NCBI RefSeq assembly: GCF_020532605.1
Contig: NZ_JAJATW010000001.1
Span: forward strand, 186,001-250,000
Length of the DNA stretch: 64,000 nucleotides
Source of the DNA: Marinomonas algarum
GTDB lineage: Bacteria; Pseudomonadota; Gammaproteobacteria; Pseudomonadales; Marinomonadaceae
Direction of reading: 5' to 3'
Below, in pieces: positions 1 to 8,366 of this stretch (position 1 is the first letter of the stretch; each line of letters starts with the position of its first letter). The notes beneath the pieces were generated by a model that ran no database searches, had not been told where the DNA came from, and saw nothing but the letters and a program-made list of their open reading frames with translations. A program made the translations under genes and the position numbers.

Positions 1-226
1 AAGCTTCTCTGCATCGCCAAGGGAATGGCGAACAGCACCATTATGGGGAATAGGTCTGTCTGCTTCCGTATCAGGACGTGTTGGTTTCTTGCATGATGGT
101 CGTGCAAGAACAATCGAAGAAGCCATACTTTGGCATGGCGGAGAAGCCAAACACAGTCAACAGGCTTATAAACAATTGGATAAAACACAAAGAGATACAC
201 TCATTTACTTTTTGGAGTCGCTGTAA
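1..226 (+). CDS. Di-haem oxidoreductase, DUF1111 family (C-terminal part)
   Basis: Only the last 74 residues are in the window; the reading frame is open from base 2 to the TAA at 224-226. The tail contains RTAPLWGIG and GRVGFLHDGRA followed by IEEAILWHGGEA. These are typical of the C-terminal half of di-haem c-type DUF1111 proteins (MauG/cytochrome c peroxidase relatives), where a histidine or methionine near the LHDGRA segment serves the second haem. The haem CxxCH motifs would lie upstream of the window. The stop overlaps the next start by one base (TAATG), so translation is probably coupled with the imelysin gene. In other gammaproteobacteria such genes accompany imelysin genes in iron-responsive operons. 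The family call is firm; the redox partner and substrate are unknown. Confidence 0.85.
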   Translation, partial: SFSASPREWRTAPLWGIGLSASVSGRVGFLHDGRARTIEEAILWHGGEAKHSQQAYKQLDKTQRDTLIYFLESL

Positions 227-1281
227 TGAAATACGTTCCAACATTGATCGCCCTTGCCCTCAGCACTGCCCCTATTTTTGCTTCTGCAGGGCAGTGGGAA
301 GGCCCCCTTAACGGTGTAACAGAGCACATCATCAAAGACGGGTATGCTCAGTACGCGAACTCTTCTCAGACACTGCAACAAACGTCACAGGCCTTGTGTG
401 CCAACCCGTCTGAGGAAACGCTAAACGAAGCCAAATCCGCCTTTCAAGCCAATGCCCTGGATTGGCAAAGAATGCAATGGTTGAACTTTGGGCCTGTTAC
501 CTATTTTATGCGTTATTACGCCTTTGAGTATTGGCCAGATAAAAAAGGCGTGACTCAACGTCAACTAAGAGCGCTTGCTCAAGGTGACCCTGCAGTGATG
601 GATGCGCCAAAGTTTTGGACGTCCGCCAGTATCGCCGTGCGTGGCTTAACGGCAATCGAAAGCCTACTCTATCATCCTGACTTTCAACCTACTCAGTCTG
701 CAACGCATTGCCAATTATTAGAGAAAGTGACAGCGCATCATCTTGATAGCGCCTCTGCTGTTGCGAAACAATGGCAAGAAAGCAAAGCTCAGGACTGGGT
801 ATTTGAAGAAGAAGGCGACAGTTTTGATCCAGAAAGAATGGCACTGGAACAATTTTTACAACAGTGGATCGAACACATGTCTGCTGTCAAAGATGCCAAG
901 TTAGAGACACCGATTGGCTACAACACCCGCGAAAACCTAAAACTTGCGGAATTCTACCGCAGTGAGCTACCTCTGAAGGCAATACAAGCTAACTTGCAGT
1001 CTTACCGTGAGATATACCATTCAGGCTCACCATCACTGTATGACATCGCCAGCCAGGCCAATCCAGATGTTGCACAGCAGCTCGAAGAACAACTGATGCA
1101 AAACATCAAACTGGCTTTGCAATTACCAGAAGGCTTCTTCCAAACAGGCATGACGCAAGAAGAACGCGTTGAGCTGGCGAGACCTTTAGTGAAATCTATT
1201 TCCAACAGCCAAACCTACCTTTCCAGTTTGGTCACCAGCCTTGGCTTCCAAATTGGCTTTAACAGCAGAGATGGAGATTAA
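226..1281 (+). CDS. Imelysin family periplasmic protein
   Basis: A 351-residue protein with a signal peptide (cleavage probably after FASAG, near residue 22) and then an imelysin/peptidase M75-like helical domain. Recognisable blocks are NFGPVTYFMRYYAFEYWPD (around residues 86-104), the RGLTAIESLLYHP block (near 144-156), and a C-terminal QLPEGFFQTGMT segment. Imelysin-like proteins (IcmP, EfeO relatives) are periplasmic or outer-membrane anchored and linked to iron uptake. The classical GxHxxE motif appears here as GLTAIE, so the histidine is missing, as in the second imelysin type found in such operons. It overlaps the upstream di-haem gene by one base and ends 2 bases before the DUF1513 gene. 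Family assignment is strong; iron or haem binding is inferred from relatives. Confidence 0.88.
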   Translation: MKYVPTLIALALSTAPIFASAGQWEGPLNGVTEHIIKDGYAQYANSSQTLQQTSQALCANPSEETLNEAKSAFQANALDWQRMQWLNFGPVTYFMRYYAFEYWPDKKGVTQRQLRALAQGDPAVMDAPKFWTSASIAVRGLTAIESLLYHPDFQPTQSATHCQLLEKVTAHHLDSASAVAKQWQESKAQDWVFEEEGDSFDPERMALEQFLQQWIEHMSAVKDAKLETPIGYNTRENLKLAEFYRSELPLKAIQANLQSYREIYHSGSPSLYDIASQANPDVAQQLEEQLMQNIKLALQLPEGFFQTGMTQEERVELARPLVKSISNSQTYLSSLVTSLGFQIGFNSRDGD

Positions 1282-1283
1282 TC

Positions 1284-2390
1284 ATGTTATCTAGGCGATC
1301 TTTCCTCGCCTTAGGCGGTGTAGCGCTGAGCGCACCGTCATGGGCGGCAATGGCGCAAAACCCGCAAGATAATAAATTGTATGCCTCTGCGTATTCACTG
1401 AGCAAAGCAGAACACTACTTTGGTCTTTTCGATGCCAAGGGTGAGTTGATATGGTCTTCTCCTCTGACAGACAGAGCCCATGCACCAGTGATACACCCCA
1501 ACCAAAGCGTCGTCGGTATTGTGGCCCGCCGCCCTGGTTTTTATATGGATTTCTTTGATGTATCAAGCAACCAAAGAATCCAACGTATTGAGCCGACTCA
1601 AGAACACCATTTTTATGGGCATGCGTTGTTTACAAGCGACGGAAAAAGACTGATCACGCAGGAAAATCATTACACAACGGGGCAAGGTAAAATCTTTGTA
1701 CGGGCATGGCCAAGTGGTCAAATTCTTAACGTATTCAGCAGTAACGGCATCGGTCCTCACGAGTCCGTGTTCCTAAATGACAACGTTTTAGTGATTGCCA
1801 ATGGCGGCCTCATGACGCACCCAGATGAAGACAGAGATATTTTGAATCTGGACACTATGAAGCCCAATGTCACCTATTTATCACTCAGCGATGGCAAGGT
1901 ATTACATCAAGCGGAAAATGACGCATCACTGCATCAATTGAGCATTCGCCACCTTGATGTCAACTCAAAAGGGGATGTTGCGCTGGGTTTTCAGTATCAG
2001 GGTGAAATATGGGATCAAGTACCCTTGGTGGCACTTTCCCGTGTCGATCAAACAGAATTGGTTTATTTGCCCATTCCTGAAAATGTCAGGGTACGTTTCA
2101 ATCAATATTGCGGCAGTGTTTGCTTTGATCAATCAGGCGAAATACTGGCCATCAGTACGCCTAGGGGCGGTTTTGTTGCCTACTGGCACGTAGAGTCAAA
2201 AACCTTCTTAGGGGTAGAAAACTGTCGAGATGTTTGCGGACTCGTTGCCACAGAGACACCTCATCAGTTCTTGCTTACCAGCGGGAGCGGCAAACAGTTA
2301 CTGAACAATCCCGTCACAAATGACGCAAGTGTGCTTAAAAAACATGCAGGCATCCATTGGGATAATCATTTGAGAGCAATAAACGTTTGA
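1284..2390 (+). CDS. DUF1513 protein, predicted Tat-exported beta-propeller
   Basis: 368 residues. The N terminus SRRSFLALGG followed by a hydrophobic stretch and APSWAA looks like a twin-arginine signal peptide, so the protein is probably exported folded to the periplasm. The rest has repeated short blade-like segments (for example LFTSDGKRLITQENHY and NSKGDVALGFQYQGEIWDQ), consistent with the seven-bladed WD40/YVTN-like fold expected for DUF1513. It is the last gene of the di-haem/imelysin set, starting 2 bases after the imelysin stop. DUF1513 proteins regularly occupy this place in iron-responsive imelysin operons; their biochemical role is not established. No clear terminator follows; a G+C-poor gap of about 110 bases leads to the next gene. 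Confidence 0.85.
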   Translation: MLSRRSFLALGGVALSAPSWAAMAQNPQDNKLYASAYSLSKAEHYFGLFDAKGELIWSSPLTDRAHAPVIHPNQSVVGIVARRPGFYMDFFDVSSNQRIQRIEPTQEHHFYGHALFTSDGKRLITQENHYTTGQGKIFVRAWPSGQILNVFSSNGIGPHESVFLNDNVLVIANGGLMTHPDEDRDILNLDTMKPNVTYLSLSDGKVLHQAENDASLHQLSIRHLDVNSKGDVALGFQYQGEIWDQVPLVALSRVDQTELVYLPIPENVRVRFNQYCGSVCFDQSGEILAISTPRGGFVAYWHVESKTFLGVENCRDVCGLVATETPHQFLLTSGSGKQLLNNPVTNDASVLKKHAGIHWDNHLRAINV

Positions 2391-2502
2391 ATACAAACAC
2401 AAAAGTCATTTGAAACGTGGTCACGACCCACGTTTTTAGGTAGTCTTAAAGTTGAGTTGCATTTTTGTGGACTCAACTTTTTCATTATTGAAGTAGATCG
2501 AT

Positions 2503-4686
2503 GTGTACACTCATTTAATACAACGTTTATTTCCTAACAAATCGGCCTCTCAGACAGGGACGCAGGTTCACGCCACATCATCCGAACAAAAGACAAATCG
2601 GAAAATCGCTTCTTTAATTTTCTTAGTCAGTTTGTTCGTCGCAAGTGCTGCCATTCTTTTTCTAAACACGATCAGCTATGCCAGTACCTTTGCCATCAGC
2701 CTTTTATCTCTGCTGCCCGTTTTTGCACGGATCTTAATAAACACAAAAGCGTCTTTGGTCTCTGTTTGCTTAAATATTGGACTACTCAGTACTTTTATTT
2801 ACCAAACAATCAGTCATAACCAGTTGGATACCGCAGCGTTTTATATCCAAACCTTGATACTGACCGCATTAAGCTTTATTTTGCCTGTTGTCGCCTCGCA
2901 GATTATTAAAAAGCTAGAGGACAACACGCAAAAGATTACCTCCCTACAGCAACGTCTAACAGACAACAGCAACTTATACGAAGCTTTTTTCCAACACACA
3001 GGCACGCCCTCTCTACTGTGTGATAAATCAGGTAAAATATTGAGAGCTAACCAGCTCGCAATGGACTTGCTTTGTTCCCCTTCAAGTGGACGCACAAAAC
3101 CCACCAAAAGCCTAAGCGGATCAACGCTATCAGATTGGCTTACGCCAGCTCAACATTCGAATCAAAATCAACATTCGAGCCAAGCAAAGAAGACAAAAAT
3201 ACAATGGCGTGGCAACTCAGCAGAATGCGTGCTCAAGCATGACAACAGTATCAAAATTGATGTAAAAAAAAGTGCGATTTCCTACCGTCACTATCTTATT
3301 TTAAACCTACAGAACACCACAACACTTCGAACAGTCCAGCAAAAATTGGCCAACTCTCAACAAGAATTGATTCGCTCTCAACAGGCTCACAGTCGTCTTG
3401 CCCACTTCGATGCTTTGACACAATTACCTAACAGCAAGCATTTCTGCCAACAGGTAAACGATAAAATTACCGCGCAAAGTGATCACTTTACTGGTGCCAT
3501 GTTTATTATTCGCATTAGTCAGTTCAAACTGCTGAACAAACGTTATGGGAAAAACAGTGCAAACCGGATTATTCAAGACTTCACCAGTGGTTTAAAGCAT
3601 AAGCTGTCGAATGAAGCCATAATGGGACGTTTAAGAGGCATTAAATTTGCCTGCTTCGTGCCTGTTGGGCAGGCGTATTTGTTGCAACGGAATTTATCCA
3701 CCCTCATCCGGTCTGTCCTACCAGATCAAGTGACGGTCAAAGGGGATACATTAAACATGGATTACCAAGTCGGCATCGCCTACTATCACTCCGATGGAAA
3801 GAACGCAGAAGAATTGCTTGAACACTGTGAAATGGCTTTGGAATACCCAGATAAAACCGACTGTTTGTCCTATTATGATCCAGGCTTAGAAAGACGCCTA
3901 CTTGAAGAACACACGCTTGGCTTAACACTCGGCACGGCCATTAGAAACCGAGAAATTGAAGTTTGGCTACAGCCTCAAGTCACACCAGATGGCCAAATCC
4001 GTTCTTTCGAAGCACTGTCTCGATGGAACAATAATGGTCAGTTTATTCCCCCTAATATTTTTATTGGCATTGCTGAAACCTTAGGGCTACTCCCCTTGCT
4101 AGCAGAGAATATGGTGAAGGAACTGGTTAGCACACTGACTTACTGGCATGAAGAGAAAGTTCACACGCCGATCGCGTTCAACTTAGCGGGCCAAGAGCTG
4201 ATGAACGATGCGTTCTTCGCTTTGCTGATGTCATTGGTCTCGGACAACCCTTGGTTAAGTGACATGCTAGAGCTGGAAATAACAGAGACCAGTCCGGTAA
4301 TGACAAACCCTTTGATTCATAAGCGCTTAAGAAGTTTATCCCAATACGGCTACTCCATTGCGATTGATGACTTTGGTACAGGGCAAGCCTCATTAGGTCA
4401 GCTGATCGACATACCTGCCAACATCTTAAAAATTGACCGTCGCTTTATTGCCCCCTTACCGGATGACCAGCGCCACATGGATATTGTAAAATCGACCATG
4501 GCACTGGCCAATTCCCTTAATATGGACGTCATTGCTGAAGGCATAGAAACCAAAGAGCAAGCCGATTTATTGGTCTCATTAGGGTGTACTATCTTGCAAG
4601 GCTACTACTTCGCCAAACCTTCTCCTATGTCAGAATGGACAGCAGAAGGCAGTGCCAAAGCCAAGACATTACGTATGGTGTATTGA
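2503..4686 (+). CDS. Membrane-bound PAS-GGDEF(degenerate)-EAL protein, c-di-GMP phosphodiesterase
   Basis: 727 residues, read from GTG at 2503; an ATG two bases earlier is in another frame and stops at once. Four membrane spans lie near residues 36-55, 58-78, 85-102 and 112-134. A short coiled coil and a PAS-like domain (about 157-210, FFQHTGTPSLLCDKSGKIL) follow. The GGDEF domain (about 300-460) has RGIKF in place of GGDEF, so diguanylate cyclase activity is unlikely. The EAL domain (about 478-720) keeps its catalytic signature: EALSRW, the ITE glutamate, DDFGTG, ILKIDR, AEGIET and ILQGYYF. The protein is therefore expected to hydrolyse c-di-GMP, perhaps with the dead GGDEF as a GTP sensor. 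It seems to be monocistronic. Confidence 0.92.
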   Translation: MYTHLIQRLFPNKSASQTGTQVHATSSEQKTNRKIASLIFLVSLFVASAAILFLNTISYASTFAISLLSLLPVFARILINTKASLVSVCLNIGLLSTFIYQTISHNQLDTAAFYIQTLILTALSFILPVVASQIIKKLEDNTQKITSLQQRLTDNSNLYEAFFQHTGTPSLLCDKSGKILRANQLAMDLLCSPSSGRTKPTKSLSGSTLSDWLTPAQHSNQNQHSSQAKKTKIQWRGNSAECVLKHDNSIKIDVKKSAISYRHYLILNLQNTTTLRTVQQKLANSQQELIRSQQAHSRLAHFDALTQLPNSKHFCQQVNDKITAQSDHFTGAMFIIRISQFKLLNKRYGKNSANRIIQDFTSGLKHKLSNEAIMGRLRGIKFACFVPVGQAYLLQRNLSTLIRSVLPDQVTVKGDTLNMDYQVGIAYYHSDGKNAEELLEHCEMALEYPDKTDCLSYYDPGLERRLLEEHTLGLTLGTAIRNREIEVWLQPQVTPDGQIRSFEALSRWNNNGQFIPPNIFIGIAETLGLLPLLAENMVKELVSTLTYWHEEKVHTPIAFNLAGQELMNDAFFALLMSLVSDNPWLSDMLELEITETSPVMTNPLIHKRLRSLSQYGYSIAIDDFGTGQASLGQLIDIPANILKIDRRFIAPLPDDQRHMDIVKSTMALANSLNMDVIAEGIETKEQADLLVSLGCTILQGYYFAKPSPMSEWTAEGSAKAKTLRMVY

Positions 4687-4990
4687 CTGTCACGCAGTAA
4701 AGCCAACCGCATTTCATTAACTCGATCACCGTCTGCGATCATGATGTTATCATAAGTAATGTCGCCATCTTCGTTTGTATAATCCGTTTGCCATTTGTCT
4801 TCTAAGCGCTCCCTTATTTGTAGACACCAAGAGAAACAGTCAGTGTAATACTCAACATAACAGCCACAATGTAAGAGGTGATATTGCCTAGTGCTTGAAG
4901 CTGTGTTTTCATGGTTTTAAACGCAAATTTCGAGATTATCGTACGCAAATCGTGCGCATCCTCTAAACGTACAAACTGAACAACATTCAT
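4684..4990 (-). other. Gap with open minus-strand frames, possible decayed gene
   Basis: This 325-base gap between the EAL gene and the dehydrogenase gene has no confident gene. On the minus strand an ATG at 4990 opens a 58-residue frame that starts MNVVQFVRLEDAHDL and ends in a hydrophobic stretch. A second minus frame, overlapping its end, has a protein-like composition (RERLEDKWQTDY, DNIMIADGDRVNEMRLALL) but has no start of its own and runs into the 3' end of the EAL gene. The two together could be one frameshifted gene. The ATG at 4990 is only 22 bases from the divergent dehydrogenase start, which leaves no room for separate promoters. I do not recognise the product and treat it as a weak candidate. 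Confidence 0.2.
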
Positions 4991-5011
4991 TGACACAGGA
5001 AGAGAAATAAC

Positions 5012-5872
5012 ATGAAGAGCATTGGTTTTCTTGGCCTAGGAATTATGGGCAAAGCAATGGCCGTTAATCTTATCAAAGCCGGATTTAATGTCACAGTATG
5101 GAATCGCAACCCTGCCAAAACAGACGAACTCGTCGCATTAGGTGCCGCTCACGGCAGCACACCCAAGGCAGTAGCAGAACAATGCGATCTAACTTTTGCT
5201 ATGGTGTCTGATCCAGAAGCAGCGCTTGCTATTTGCCAAGGCAAAGAAGGCGTAGCAGCAGGGATTGGTGAAGGCCGTGGTTACATTGATATGTCAACAG
5301 TGGACGATACCACATCACAGGCGATCGCTCGCGCTATCACACAAGCCGGCGGTCGCTTCTTAGAGGCGCCAGTTTCTGGTACAAAGAAACCGGCAGAAGA
5401 CGGTACTTTGATCATATTGGCAGCGGGAGATGAATCTCTATACCAAGACGCCTTGCCCGCTTTTGAAGTAATGGGAAAAATGTCACCCTACTTAGGTGAA
5501 GTTGGCCAAGGTGCTAACATGAAGCTGGTGGTCAATATGATGATGGGCGGAATGCTAAGCATCTTCAGTGAGGGGCTGTCTTTGGGGCTTAAAGCCGGTC
5601 TGACAGGTGATCAAATCTTGGATGTTGTCGGTGCTGGCGCCATGGCAAACCCGATGTTTGCAGGCAAAGGCGCTATGTTGCTTAATGAAAACTACACCAC
5701 AAGCTTTCCATTAAAACACATGCAAAAAGACATGCGCTTGGCAGTGGCTCTTGGTGATAAGTTGGACCAGCCTATGCCAACCGCGGCCATTGCTAATGAA
5801 GCGTTTAAGCAAGCGCTAAAAGCGGGCTTTGGTGATGAAGACATCGCTGCAATTTATAAAACCGTAAAATAG
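5012..5872 (+). CDS. NAD(P)-dependent beta-hydroxyacid dehydrogenase (GLYR/HIBADH family)
   Basis: 286 residues with the N-terminal Rossmann motif GFLGLGIMGKAMA (residues 5-17), the substrate-loop motif EAPVSGTKKPAEDGTL (about 119-134), GANMKLVVNMM with the catalytic lysine (around 168-178), and the C-terminal helical domain with SFPLKHMQKDMRLA. These are the signatures of 3-hydroxyisobutyrate dehydrogenase-like enzymes. The cofactor loop reads WNRNPAK, with the arginine usually linked to NADP(H) preference, which suggests a glyoxylate/succinic semialdehyde reductase rather than a true HIBADH. The start has a purine-rich site (AGGAAGAG) at proper spacing. The gene stands alone and is followed by an intrinsic terminator. 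The exact substrate cannot be read from sequence. Confidence 0.9.
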   Translation: MKSIGFLGLGIMGKAMAVNLIKAGFNVTVWNRNPAKTDELVALGAAHGSTPKAVAEQCDLTFAMVSDPEAALAICQGKEGVAAGIGEGRGYIDMSTVDDTTSQAIARAITQAGGRFLEAPVSGTKKPAEDGTLIILAAGDESLYQDALPAFEVMGKMSPYLGEVGQGANMKLVVNMMMGGMLSIFSEGLSLGLKAGLTGDQILDVVGAGAMANPMFAGKGAMLLNENYTTSFPLKHMQKDMRLAVALGDKLDQPMPTAAIANEAFKQALKAGFGDEDIAAIYKTVK

Positions 5873-5890
5873 CCTGACTGTTTTAGATAA

Positions 5891-5925
5891 ACGTATCATG
5901 GTTTTGTAATCTAACCATGATACGT
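5891..5925. repeat. Perfect 13-bp inverted repeat after the dehydrogenase gene
   Basis: ACGTATCATGGTT at 5891-5903 is repeated as its reverse complement at 5913-5925 with a 9-base spacer. No T tract follows, so by itself it is not a standard intrinsic terminator; it could be an mRNA 3'-end stabiliser acting with the terminator just downstream, or a protein site. Confidence 0.7.
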
Positions 5926-5940
5926 GTTGGGCTTTGACAT

Positions 5941-5982
5941 AAGTGGCTCTCATTCAGTTTTGAATAAGCGCCACTTTTTTAG
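5941..5982 (+). terminator. Intrinsic terminator after the dehydrogenase gene
   Basis: AAGTGGC at 5941-5947 pairs with GCCACTT at 5970-5976, and the stem runs into a T tract ending near 5980. It lies 70 bases after the dehydrogenase stop. Confidence 0.65.
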
Positions 5983-6020
5983 TACCTAAAAGCACTACGC
6001 TCTAACCGTTAATCTGTCGT

Positions 6021-8075
6021 TTAGAACTTATATTCCGTACTTAATCGGATATCACGCCCAACTTCTCTTCGGTAATTGTCACTCGTTTGAAAGTCACCAC
6101 CTACAAGCGTCGTATGAGGAGCGTAGTATTTATTGGTTAGATTATGAACTGCCGCATAGAAGGCCCAAGGAGAGTTCTGGCTGGGTTGGTACATAGCACT
6201 GATATCGTGAACAGCATACCCACCTCTTTTCAGCTGATCATTATCAATGCCTGCCACACCCGTGACGGTGTAGTCTAGCGTCAAACCTTCCATCACTTCC
6301 ATTCCCGCATTAAGGACAACTTTTTTGCTATCAAAACCCGCTATGCGTCGAATGGTGAGAGGCTCACCCGCTGACTCAATCGTGGTGTTGGTATCCAAGT
6401 CCATATAAGCGATCGATGCATGATAATCATCAATGAAGTAACTCACTTTAAGCTCATAGCCCTCTGAAATATTCGTTTCATCACTGTTCACCATGTCCGT
6501 CAGAGCAATACCGGCTTCGCCCGCTACGCTGGTTTTACCGCCTTTATTCGTGAGACCGGATTTCGATAGAATCACATCATCAATTTCTGTTCGAAAAATA
6601 CTGGCCTCAAACATAAAGGTGTCTTTCGATTTGAATAAACTGCCTTGTGTGAAGTTGTAACCAATTTCAGAGCGTGCCGATTTTTCAGCTTTTAGATCTG
6701 AGGAATAGCGGTAGCCATCAGCAACGTGCATCATCCACGTAAAAGGAATGGTTCCGGTCATTCTCGACGCTTGGCCGTAGTTTGCATAGACATTTGATCG
6801 TTGATTTATTTGATAACTTACACCAAGGTTGGGTGAAAGCGTACTATCAGACTCCTCTCCTAGCCCGGTTTCTAAGTTGTAGTCATCCCACCTTACACCG
6901 TAGCTAATATCAAAATCATTGACGGAAGTGACCGCCTGCAAGAACAATGCTTTACTATCAGAGTCGATCTGAGCGTAGCCTGAATTTACATCGAGGCCAT
7001 TCTCATCTTTGTAGGTACTGCCTGTTTCTTGGTCGGATGTTGAGGATTCATCGTCAATTTGAAAGCCAATGGTTAAATCGCTTTTCATTGAGCTTGTATC
7101 GAAATAAAAGACATTTTGTACTTTTAAACCAATATTGTCATTCTCGTACTCATTTTCTGCATCCACACGATCCACTAAGATGTTGGTAAAATAAAGATTG
7201 GTGTCGAGATTAAGAAGTTGCCCTTCGCTGTAACGGTGCTGAAGCCCATACGTTGTGGTGGTAGAGGAAATCTCTTCAAGTGACGCTGGATCGACATTAA
7301 GACCTTTGTCACTACCAGTACGTCCCCATTGCATTTCACCGCTGTTGGAATTTTGATTGAAGGTCGCTGACAGGTCATGACCATTCATATCATCCGCGTT
7401 AAATTTTAAAAAGTAGTTTCGGTCGTCATACGCGGTACCCAACATTTCTTGATCGTTACCGTCTTCGTAATTCTCACTGTTTACACCAGAGGCCGAAAAA
7501 ACCACCCCAAAGTCTTCATCAAAAACACTATACGCGGTTAAAGCACCTAATTTAGATTGTGTGTTACTGTTATAACCCGCTTTAACACGACCGCCACTTG
7601 TTTTGTCATCTTCAACAAAATCTTTAGCGTCTTTCGTCGTCATCGATAAAGCGCCACCGAGTGCTCCGGCATTTGAGGCATCGGGGGCAGTTTGAACGTC
7701 CACAACCTTCAAAATGTCTGGGTTAATGCCGAGTTCATTACCTCGATGTTGGAAGATATTCTTACCCTGCGTCGCGCCATCAAGCGTAATATCCAATGTC
7801 GAGCTTTCTACACCTCTGACATAAATACGTTTGGCATTTGACGCACCGCCACCCGCAACATCGACAGACGGCTCATTTTTCAATGTGTCAAAAAAGGAAT
7901 TGGCTTGTTGCAGTTGCTTTTGCCCAAGATCAATTTTTTCTGACCCCACTTCCTGTTGCCCCATAACGACGACTGGCTCAAGCTCAGTCCACTCACCCTG
8001 ATCTTCCGCAAAAACTAACCCTGGCATAACAGCAAATGTCACTGACAACGCTGTTGATAGAACCGTGTAACTCAT
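6021..8075 (-). CDS. TonB-dependent outer-membrane receptor (siderophore/haem type)
   Basis: 684 residues from the ATG at 8075, chosen because GGAGAG precedes it and a signal peptide follows at once (cleavage near VFAEDQ, residues 20-24). The open frame extends upstream to 8237, but that part has no leader-like sequence. The plug domain (about 30-150) has ELEPVVVMG, RIYVRGVESSTLDITLDG and the AGALGGALSMTTKDA block. The long beta-barrel ends in LSTEYKF, with the terminal phenylalanine of outer-membrane proteins. It should import a ferric siderophore or haem using TonB energy. A Fur-like box lies about 110 bases upstream of the start. The ligand is not predictable; the ALGGALSM type plug resembles receptors of the haem/lactoferrin class, but that is only a hint. 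Confidence 0.9.
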   Translation of the reverse strand: MSYTVLSTALSVTFAVMPGLVFAEDQGEWTELEPVVVMGQQEVGSEKIDLGQKQLQQANSFFDTLKNEPSVDVAGGGASNAKRIYVRGVESSTLDITLDGATQGKNIFQHRGNELGINPDILKVVDVQTAPDASNAGALGGALSMTTKDAKDFVEDDKTSGGRVKAGYNSNTQSKLGALTAYSVFDEDFGVVFSASGVNSENYEDGNDQEMLGTAYDDRNYFLKFNADDMNGHDLSATFNQNSNSGEMQWGRTGSDKGLNVDPASLEEISSTTTTYGLQHRYSEGQLLNLDTNLYFTNILVDRVDAENEYENDNIGLKVQNVFYFDTSSMKSDLTIGFQIDDESSTSDQETGSTYKDENGLDVNSGYAQIDSDSKALFLQAVTSVNDFDISYGVRWDDYNLETGLGEESDSTLSPNLGVSYQINQRSNVYANYGQASRMTGTIPFTWMMHVADGYRYSSDLKAEKSARSEIGYNFTQGSLFKSKDTFMFEASIFRTEIDDVILSKSGLTNKGGKTSVAGEAGIALTDMVNSDETNISEGYELKVSYFIDDYHASIAYMDLDTNTTIESAGEPLTIRRIAGFDSKKVVLNAGMEVMEGLTLDYTVTGVAGIDNDQLKRGGYAVHDISAMYQPSQNSPWAFYAAVHNLTNKYYAPHTTLVGGDFQTSDNYRREVGRDIRLSTEYKF

Positions 8076-8186
8076 GTTCAAAATCACTCTCCAATTTGTG
8101 AAAACTTTACTAAAAAAATAGACATAACGATATTTCGCAATGTTATATCGTAACAATAAGTAAATTGTCAAATTATTCATTCTTTT

Positions 8187-8205
8187 AGCAATGATAATCA
8201 AAGAA
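8187..8205 (-). promoter_or_regulatory. Fur-like box upstream of the TonB receptor gene
   Basis: The segment holds the core AATGATAATCA at 8190-8200, matching the centre of the 19-base Fur consensus, in an AT-rich region about 110 bases upstream of the receptor start. The flanks match less well. Function is inferred from the match and from the receptor's likely role in iron uptake. Confidence 0.55.
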
Positions 8206-8219
8206 GGTGACGCACAAAA

Positions 8220-8267
8220 AAGCACCCACCAGGCCATTTAACGTGTTAAATGTCCAAGCAGGTGCTT
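8220..8267 (-). terminator. Intrinsic terminator of the YeeE/YedE gene
   Basis: Read on the minus strand, AAGCACC (8267-8261) pairs with GGTGCTT (8226-8220) and is followed by TTTTTG. An inner stem ATTTAAC/GTTAAAT (8235-8252) extends the structure. It ends transcripts coming from the transporter gene before the TonB receptor promoter. A further perfect hairpin (TGGGTGATTA at 8316-8325 with TAATCACCCA at 8331-8340) lies between it and the stop codon. Confidence 0.7.
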
Positions 8268-8366
8268 ATAAATAGAAACGAAGGAGAGAGTGTGAGGTCC
8301 AACTTATCGAAGTCATGGGTGATTAAGCCATAATCACCCACTCTAGAACCGTCTGTTTGTAACGTA

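Noticed and set aside
8076-8237. Longer N terminus for the TonB receptor gene
   Set aside because: A signal peptide and GGAGAG site at 8075 fit better; the extension crosses the Fur-like box region.
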